NCBI RefSeq assembly: GCF_000430685.1
Contig: NZ_AUMM01000022.1
Coordinates: 1-64,000 of the forward strand
Direction: 5' to 3'
DNA from: Tuberibacillus calidus DSM 17572
GTDB taxonomy: Bacteria > Bacillota > Bacilli > Bacillales > Sporolactobacillaceae
Length of the DNA stretch: 64,000 nucleotides
The position numbers and the translations under genes are program-made. Positions 58,053 through 64,000 of the stretch are shown here, piece after piece. Positions within the stretch are counted from its first letter, which is position 1; each line of letters begins with the position of its first letter. The notes beneath the pieces are model-generated. The model had not been told where the DNA came from. It made no database searches and saw only the letters and a list, made by a program, of their open reading frames with translations.

Positions 58053-59642
58053 TTACTTTGCTGCTTTTTCGTAACGATCATACGCAGCTTGGTTAATTTT
58101 CACCAACTTATCAACACCAAGGTTATTTAAAGTTTTAACAAATTTATCCCAATTATTGAAGGATTCATCACCCTTGACAAACTTTGCTTCCATTTGCTCA
58201 ATGTACTTGTCAATATCTGGCTGTAGCTGATTAATTTGATCTTGTTCTTCTGTTGTGTAGTGGACATCCGGAAGTGGCAGTTTGGCATATGGAACTAATT
58301 CATCACTGATCCATTTTTCAATAAGGTGAATCGTTGGATTATCTTCTTTTGACATAAAATCTGTTCGTATTACATAAGGTGTCGGTGAAGTTGAACCTGG
58401 TGCTGCCTGAGCGGATGCCTGTGTCGTATTCATGCCTTTCGGGGGCGTGAGAACCCATTTGGATTTTGAATCGTCCGTCCATTTCCAGTCTTTATTTTCT
58501 AAACCAAATTGAACTTGAATTGAACCTTCAGGCGAATAAAGATAATCCAACCACCGCATGGTTGCCGCAGGATGTTTATTAGCACTGGTTATCGCTGCCC
58601 GACCACGATAAACTTTTGATGTGGCTTGTACTAATTTTTTGTCATTTACTGAACTTGTCATTGGCGGTAATAAAGGATAATTGGCTGCTTCAGATGGATC
58701 CTTAAATCCTACCATTACAATTGGCCAAGTTGGATAAACCCCTACGCGTTTTTCGGCTCCTTTAGCAACATATTGATCCCAGGTATGAGAAAATATTTGT
58801 TGGTCCATTAACTTTTCTTTATATAACTTGTGCAGAAATTCCAAAAGTACTTTATAATTATTAGATGTAAATGCATACTTTATTTTTCCGTTTTCTTCAT
58901 AAATCCCGTTACTTTGAACAATCCCAAAGTCAGGGAAAAGGGCATTTCTTAATGTCGCAAGATCCGGAGCCGAAATGGGTATTTCATCAGCTTTTCCATT
59001 TCCGTTCGGATCTTCATTTTTAAACTTTACGAGTAAATTGTAAAACTCGTCGATGGTTGATGGACGTTTAGCACCTACTGCCTTGAGAAAATCACCATCC
59101 ATCCAAGTTAAAGGTATATAATTACGGATGGTATCATCATAGGCAGGGAGTGAATATATATGACCGTCAGGTGAAGTAATTGAAGGTTTAATTTCAGGAT
59201 GTTCTGCCATTAACTTTTTTAAATTTGGTGCATATTTATCAATCAAACCTTCTAATGGAATGAGCATACCTTGAGAACCGTATTCGGCTTCCTCCCCAGG
59301 TGTTAAGTTTGCAGCAAAGAATAAATCAGGTAACTCATTACTACCGAATGCAAGCTGTTTCTTTTGTTGATAATCCTCCGATGTACTCATCTTAAACTTA
59401 AATTTGATATTAGTTTTTTCTTCCATAAATTTAAAGAAATTCATTTTATCCCATGAAGGTTGTAACGGAGAACTCATACCCATCATCGTTAGGGTAATTG
59501 GTTTATCAACGATTGGGAAACCTGTTTTGTTGAAGTTTTCATCCGGTTGTGTGCTTACCGTAGATTCCTTTTTATCCGAGCAACCAACCGTTAATGAAAG
59601 TACGATAATTAACGAAAGGATTGATATCCAAAACTTTTTCAT
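58053..59642 (-). CDS. Sugar ABC transporter binding lipoprotein (LplA/YtcQ type)
   Basis: 529 residues. The lipobox LTVGC puts the lipidated Cys at residue 21. The mature part is a large extracellular solute-binding protein of family 1, with DLFFAANLTPGEEAEYGSQG, GNGKADEIPISAPDL and AAITSANKHPAATMRWLDYL. It delivers substrate to the two permeases encoded upstream (59795-61693). No ATPase gene is present, as is normal for systems sharing a housekeeping MsmX-type ATPase. From its surroundings the ligand may be a wall-derived amino-sugar saccharide (inference). Good GGAGGAG before the ATG. Confidence 0.9.
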   Translation of the reverse strand: MKKFWISILSLIIVLSLTVGCSDKKESTVSTQPDENFNKTGFPIVDKPITLTMMGMSSPLQPSWDKMNFFKFMEEKTNIKFKFKMSTSEDYQQKKQLAFGSNELPDLFFAANLTPGEEAEYGSQGMLIPLEGLIDKYAPNLKKLMAEHPEIKPSITSPDGHIYSLPAYDDTIRNYIPLTWMDGDFLKAVGAKRPSTIDEFYNLLVKFKNEDPNGNGKADEIPISAPDLATLRNALFPDFGIVQSNGIYEENGKIKYAFTSNNYKVLLEFLHKLYKEKLMDQQIFSHTWDQYVAKGAEKRVGVYPTWPIVMVGFKDPSEAANYPLLPPMTSSVNDKKLVQATSKVYRGRAAITSANKHPAATMRWLDYLYSPEGSIQVQFGLENKDWKWTDDSKSKWVLTPPKGMNTTQASAQAAPGSTSPTPYVIRTDFMSKEDNPTIHLIEKWISDELVPYAKLPLPDVHYTTEEQDQINQLQPDIDKYIEQMEAKFVKGDESFNNWDKFVKTLNNLGVDKLVKINQAAYDRYEKAAK

Positions 59643-59794
59643 TTCTTTACTCCTCCAGTTATTTCAAAATTGGAATTTGCATTAATTATTTTTTTATTGA
59701 TCCCCCCTTTTCGTTCAACATGGTGCGAATTTTACTAACTTATGAATCTTACCTCCCTCACTTAAATATGTTTCCTTAATTTATTTAAAGTTGG

Positions 59795-60691
59795 CTAACC
59801 TTTAATTGAGCCGATAAGAACCCCTTTTAAGAAAAAACGTTGTAAAAAGGGATACACAATAAGTAATGGAGCTGCAGATACAATCATAACGGCATACTTG
59901 ATAATGCTAGCTATTTTAGCTTGCTCACCAATTGCCGCAACATCCGTACCCTGAAGGTTAACTGTTTGAGCTGCAACTTCTTGCATTATCAATATTTTTC
60001 TTAATATTAGTTGTAACGGAAAGAGATTCTCATCAGATAAATAAATAAGTGCATTAAAATATTGATTCCAATGACTGACACCGTAAAATAAACCCATGAC
60101 CGCAATAATAGGCGCCGAAAGCGGAAGAACAATTTGAAAGAAAATCCGAAAAGTTGATGCACCGTCGATTTCTGCCGCTTCTTCTAGCCCCTTAGGTATA
60201 GTCACTCTAAAGAATGTTGTTGTTACAATGACATTCCATACGGCTAAAGCATTAGGGATAAGAAGTGCCCATATTGTATTGGTCATGTGTAAATTTTTAA
60301 CCAACAAATATGTCGGGATAAGTCCACCTTCAAAAAACATGGTAAAAACCATGATCCCCATAATTATTCCTCTGCCTTTTAAATCATTACGAGATAATGC
60401 ATAAGCACAAGGCAATGTGAATGCCAAATTGATGAAAGTACCGAAGAGTGTATAGAAGATAGTATTTCGATAACCGATCCATATTTCTTTATTTTCAAAA
60501 ACTCTTCTAAAGCCTTCGAATGTAATATCTCTCGGCCATAACCACATGGCACCTGAGTTCACATATGTAGGATTACTGATTGATGCACTGATTATATAAA
60601 TTAGTGGATATATAATTATTAAAATAAAGAACCAAACTAAAATTTTATTACAAATATCAAAAATCCGGTCAGACTTTGAAGGCTTTATCAT
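59795..60691 (-). CDS. Sugar ABC transporter permease (LplC/YtcP type)
   Basis: 298 residues with six membrane spans. The EAA loop that contacts the ATPase reads EAAEIDGASTFRIFFQIVLP (about 190-209). The N-terminal ILVWFFILIIIYPLIYIISA is the first span, and the C terminus LQRFFLKGVLIGSIKG is the family's usual end. It forms the channel with the LplB-type permease whose gene lies 12 bases upstream. AAGGATG precedes the ATG. Confidence 0.9.
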   Translation of the reverse strand: MIKPSKSDRIFDICNKILVWFFILIIIYPLIYIISASISNPTYVNSGAMWLWPRDITFEGFRRVFENKEIWIGYRNTIFYTLFGTFINLAFTLPCAYALSRNDLKGRGIIMGIMVFTMFFEGGLIPTYLLVKNLHMTNTIWALLIPNALAVWNVIVTTTFFRVTIPKGLEEAAEIDGASTFRIFFQIVLPLSAPIIAVMGLFYGVSHWNQYFNALIYLSDENLFPLQLILRKILIMQEVAAQTVNLQGTDVAAIGEQAKIASIIKYAVMIVSAAPLLIVYPFLQRFFLKGVLIGSIKG

Positions 60692-60703
60692 GTGACCACA
60701 TCC

Positions 60704-61693
60704 TTACCACAAGCTTGTGCCCGTTCTTCTTGCAATACGGTTGAAGAATATGAGAATAATAAAGTTAATAACCGCATTAAATAACCCAATGGCTGTAGAA
60801 TAACTATATTGACCATTTAAAATACCAATGTCATAAACGTATGTCTGAATAACTTGTGATGAATCGAGATTCAAAGGATTTTGCATAAGTAATATTTTTT
60901 CAAAGCCAATTGACATTAAATTTCCCATATCTAATATTAAGAGGATTATGATGGTAGGAAGTATGCCAGGTAAATTAATGTGCCATATACGTCTTAACCG
61001 AGATGCCCCATCAACTTTAGCTGCTTCATGTAGTTCAGGATCTATACCAGCAAGAGCTGCAAGGTAAATGATTGCCCCCCATCCTAATTGTTGCCATTGC
61101 CCAGACCATACAAAAATGGTTTTAAACCAACCGGGTTCAGTCATAAAAGAAATGGGTCCAATCCCAAACCATCCTAATACATGATTAACAATTCCGGTTG
61201 AAGGATCTAAAAATGCGATGAGCATCCCTACAAATACTACGACAGATATAAAGTGAGGCGCGTATGTTATTGTTTGTGCAATCTTCTTAAACCTTCCATC
61301 TCTCAACTCATTTAAGGAGAGGGCAACAATAATTGGTATTGGAAATAATATCAAATTATATAAATTGATTAACAATGTATTTTTTATTAAATCCCAAAAA
61401 TAATAGGCATGAAAGAATCTCAAAAAATTATCAAATCCTACCCATGGGCTTCCAAATATCCCCTTAGAAGGCATATAATCTTTGAAAGCAAGTTGCAAGC
61501 CATACATCGGTACATATTTAAAAACAATGATATAAATGAGCGCCGGAGCCAAAAGGACATAAAGTTGCCAGTGGGTTTTCAAATATTTTAAAAAACTATT
61601 CTTCTTTGGGATCAAAGGTGTTTTTGTCTTTAAATTATTGATCCTCATACGTGTTTCTTTTTTCATAGCGATATTTGGTAAGTTCATCCTCAT
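60704..61693 (-). CDS. Sugar ABC transporter permease (LplB type)
   Basis: 329 residues. A basic N-terminal tail of about 40 residues precedes six membrane spans (first at WQLYVLLAPALIYIIVF). The EAA loop reads EAAKVDGASRLRRIWHINLP. GLQLAFKDYMPSKGIFGSPW after the first span is typical of LplB. It is the partner of the YtcP-type permease. GGAGG lies before the ATG at 61693. The PIG-L gene is 21 bases upstream on the same strand, so all five genes from 62428 to 57355 probably form one operon. Confidence 0.9.
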   Translation of the reverse strand: MRMNLPNIAMKKETRMRINNLKTKTPLIPKKNSFLKYLKTHWQLYVLLAPALIYIIVFKYVPMYGLQLAFKDYMPSKGIFGSPWVGFDNFLRFFHAYYFWDLIKNTLLINLYNLILFPIPIIVALSLNELRDGRFKKIAQTITYAPHFISVVVFVGMLIAFLDPSTGIVNHVLGWFGIGPISFMTEPGWFKTIFVWSGQWQQLGWGAIIYLAALAGIDPELHEAAKVDGASRLRRIWHINLPGILPTIIILLILDMGNLMSIGFEKILLMQNPLNLDSSQVIQTYVYDIGILNGQYSYSTAIGLFNAVINFIILIFFNRIARRTGTSLW

Positions 61694-61714
61694 TTAAACC
61701 TCCAAACCTCTTAT

Positions 61715-62428
61715 TTAAAGAGGAAAACCCGGGATTTCTGTCCCCTTCCTAATATTACCTCCCACTGGAAACTTTAATGTTTGTGCATATCTGGTTCGAT
61801 TTTGGCAACCTCTTACGGTGCCTAATGCCTTATAGTAATCAAAATACCTAAAGTCCTTCGAATTCATGACGAACCAAAATTTGGAAATAGCCTCAAGATA
61901 GAGATCAAAAGTCTCCGTAACATCAACGAAGATATCTGGCACATAACCCTCCATATCTTCCCAATTCTCGCTATGTAAATAACCATAATAATGAGGTTTT
62001 AATCCGCCAAGATCAAACCCACTTAATCCTGTTTTTAACTGTGCAGCCTCGACAATTTTAGGGACAGTTGCATGATCTGAGTGAATACTATTAATCCAGT
62101 GTGTAAGAACTAGATTCGGCCGATATTTTCTTAGCAAAGTGGCAAGGTGGGTGACTATTTCCTCAGTCAAGCGCAACTCAGCATCTTTGTAATCTAAAGT
62201 GATACATTCTGCCCCTAAAATAGCACAGGCTTCCTCTGATTCTCGTATCTTTTGTTCCCTGTATTCCTCTACAGAAAGATGGGGCGGATTTCCCTTTTCA
62301 CCAGCTGTTAAATGTAAAAACGTTACTTTATGTCCAGCCTTTGCATATTTTGCAGCAATTGCTCCTACTTGTAATTCCCCATCTCCACAATGCGCATCAA
62401 TCACCATTAAATGTTTTTTGTCAGACAT
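61715..62428 (-). CDS. PIG-L family deacetylase with variant metal motif
   Basis: 237 residues. The fold is that of zinc-dependent GlcNAc deacetylases such as BshB1/MshB. The first motif, usually AHPDDE, reads AHCGDGE, keeping the ligand His, an Asp and the Glu but losing the first of the two Asp as normally spaced; the second motif is IHSDHATV (HxDH). Activity is plausible but not certain. First gene of the ABC operon, so it may deacetylate the imported saccharide. AAAGGAG before the ATG. A decayed copy lies at 56690-57295. Confidence 0.82.
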   Translation of the reverse strand: MSDKKHLMVIDAHCGDGELQVGAIAAKYAKAGHKVTFLHLTAGEKGNPPHLSVEEYREQKIRESEEACAILGAECITLDYKDAELRLTEEIVTHLATLLRKYRPNLVLTHWINSIHSDHATVPKIVEAAQLKTGLSGFDLGGLKPHYYGYLHSENWEDMEGYVPDIFVDVTETFDLYLEAISKFWFVMNSKDFRYFDYYKALGTVRGCQNRTRYAQTLKFPVGGNIRKGTEIPGFPL

Positions 62429-62521
62429 ACTTACAGCTCCTTTTAAAATTATTATTCGGGAATGGACAAAAACTTCTGAATTTTTATTTCAAAAAAATAA
62501 GAACAGTGCAAGCACCCAGCG

Positions 62522-62535
62522 TGTAAGCGCTTTAT
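62522..62535. promoter_or_regulatory. Possible CcpA-binding (cre) site
   Basis: tgtaagcgctttat matches the cre consensus at about 12 of 14 positions. It lies about 90 bases upstream of the PIG-L start and just upstream of a weak leftward promoter (TTGCAC, 17 bp, AATAAA; about 62510-62482), where CcpA would be expected to repress or modulate a sugar importer. Confidence 0.45.
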
Positions 62536-62630
62536 ATCACAATTATGTGTTAAATGAATAATTATGTCAATATATATTTGATTTTAATGAAAAAATTTTT
62601 TACTGATAGTGAATGTTTATACTTGTTAAT

Positions 62631-63425
62631 TCAAACTCTTGGCCATGGTGTTAAATTCCCTAATAGGACATATTGTTTTGCACCCGTAGCTCTTTTAAAA
62701 TTTGTTGGATTGCCATTTAACCAATCATTTGCAAGAATCGCAAAAGCGACAGCCTCTTTGGCATCTGGTGAAATTCCATAGTCAATAGTTTTTATTTCTA
62801 CCTCTGGCCACTCATCCTTTAACCATTTAATAAGAGTTTTATTATGAACACCTCCTCCGCTCACTATTTATTGATCAATTTTATGGAAGGGGTATATATA
62901 ATGCTTATAGTTATAAACCATGGAGTTAACCGTAAATTTTGTGGCAGTAGCAATGAGATCATTCGGCGGAAGGTGTCTCCATTTATATAAAAGTCTCCCA
63001 ATATAATTTAAACCAATACGTTCTCTCCCTGTGGTCTTTGGTGGTTTTTCCTTAAGAAATGGATCAGCCATCAACTCATTAAGCAAATCGGTATTTATTT
63101 TTTCCCCAATCCACTATAATAACTGTTCGGGTCAAAGGGGATATGATAATAATGGTTAACAAATCTATCTATAACCATATTCCCCGGTCCTGTATCAAAT
63201 GCGTAGACATCATCTAATTTTCCGTTACTGAGCAAAATAGTGATATTCGCGATTCCCCCAATGTTTAGTAAAGCCAGGTTTTTTTCGGGATTGTTAAAAA
63301 GTAAATAATCAACATAGGGAACTAGAGGTGCACGTTGCCCTCCTGCTGCCATATCCATCACTCTAAAATTTGAGATGACAGGTGTTTGTGTTTCAAAGGC
63401 GATGACAGCTGGTTCTCCAAATTTC
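62631..63425 (-). pseudogene. Decayed anmK copy lacking its 5' part
   Basis: Compared with the intact AnmK, the sequence begins at KFGEPAVIAFETQTPV and runs through MDMAAGGQRAPLVPYVDY, AFDTGPGNMVIDRFVNHY, PPKTTGRERIGLNYIGRL, then SGGGVHNKTLIKWL and GISPDAKEAVAFAILAND. There is a frameshift near 63090 and an in-frame TAA near 62865, just before the SGGG block. The N-terminal third, with the ATP-site GLMSGTSxDG, is deleted; the deletion joins it to the nagZ copy. Confidence 0.88.
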
Positions 63426-64000
63426 CAATTTCAGAAACAGATTTTTCATACACGTTTATAGCTAATTCTTCGTGATCCTTACACCTAAAATATTGAAATA
63501 ATTGACAAGAGGATATTTTTGGAGGGCTTGCATAAAAAGCTTTTAATTTTTTTATTCTCGCGACGGAATTATTGACTTGTTCAAAGTTTAGTTCATTCTT
63601 TTGAATCGCTTTTAACAATAAATCTACTGCATCTACTTGGTAAGAGTAAGTATGTGAAATCATTACCATTTCCGCTACAGCTTTAACTGCCTCCAAAGCG
63701 TCTTTTACGGTTCCAACCGTATTAGCAATTGCATTCATTTCTAAAAAATCAGTTACCATAATCCCATTAAACCCTAATTTTTTTCAACAAACCCGTAAGC
63801 ACCGATTTAGATAATGTTGCTGGCCATAAATGTCTTTCTTCCAAAGCGGGAAAATATATATGGGCTGTCATTATAGTATCAGAGCCCGCCCTAATCCCTT
63901 CTATAAATGGTCGAAGCTCCACATTATATAATCGTTCTAGCGGATGGTTAATCGTGGGCAAATCAGAATTTGAATCAATATTTGTATCACAATGTCCTGG
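63421..64000 (-). pseudogene. Decayed nagZ copy truncated at its 3' end
   Basis: Colinear with the middle of NagZ: the PTINHPLERLYNVELRPFIEG block, ADTIMTAHIYFPALEE-like sequence, LLKK then (after one extra A in an A run near 63780) FNG and MVTDFLEMNAI, and finally the KDHEELAINVYEKSVSEIGN block, where similarity stops abruptly. The rest of the C-terminal domain is missing and the anmK copy begins, out of frame. The 5' part runs off the window end. Confidence 0.88.

Overview
The window looks like chromosomal DNA of a spore-forming, motile member of the Bacillales. The evidence is a Spo0E-like phosphatase, a ComK homologue, Na+-type MotP/MotS stators, LtaS, an LCP protein, bacillopeptidase F and several surface proteins anchored by S-layer homology (SLH) domains. 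Genus is not determinable from sequence alone; a Sporolactobacillaceae-like relative is only a guess. No rRNA, tRNA, CRISPR array or prophage was seen.

Region 1 (1-20.8 kb) is a cell-envelope region. It has four SLH proteins (an N-acetylglucosaminidase, a polysaccharide deacetylase, the probable main S-layer protein and an amidase), then LtaS, UDP-GlcNAc 2-epimerase and an LCP ligase. Set among them are an XRE regulator beside a ComK homologue, a RelE/Phd toxin-antitoxin pair with a palindromic operator, and an intact IS21-family element (6961-9421, 6-bp target duplication) that split a small unknown gene. The S-layer gene has a near-consensus promoter with a palindrome in its spacer and a nested stem at the start of its leader. 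The first 300 bases hold an unidentified, strongly structured non-coding segment.

Region 2 (20.8-33.3 kb) has two tandem arrays of long palindromic repeats (146 and 155 bp), aminopeptidase P, an aldo/keto reductase, an SGNH-like protein, a c-di-GMP-I riboswitch with no conventional target gene, Spo0E, an NlpC/P60 hydrolase, motPS, a third array (143 bp) and an HD-GYP protein fused to a degenerate cobalamin-binding-like module. The riboswitch, the stator genes and the phosphodiesterase lie within 7 kb and suggest a c-di-GMP/motility neighbourhood.

Region 3 (33.3-48.5 kb) is mostly metabolic: a giant secreted subtilase, acyl-CoA thioesterase, ManA, a ROK sugar kinase, an M29 aminopeptidase, an asparaginase, and a CdaR-type regulator beside glycolate oxidase GlcD-GlcF.

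Region 4 (48.5-64 kb) is a peptidoglycan-sugar salvage cluster: a BadF/MurK-like kinase, AnmK, GNAT, MurQ, NamZ, NagZ and a second GNAT. It is followed by a more AT-rich segment with a CUT1-type ABC importer (binding protein and two permeases), a DUF624 protein and a PIG-L deacetylase. That importer module is flanked by a decayed PIG-L copy on one side and decayed nagZ and anmK copies, joined by a deletion, on the other. No MurP PTS gene is present, so import by the ABC system followed by cytoplasmic phosphorylation is the inferred route.
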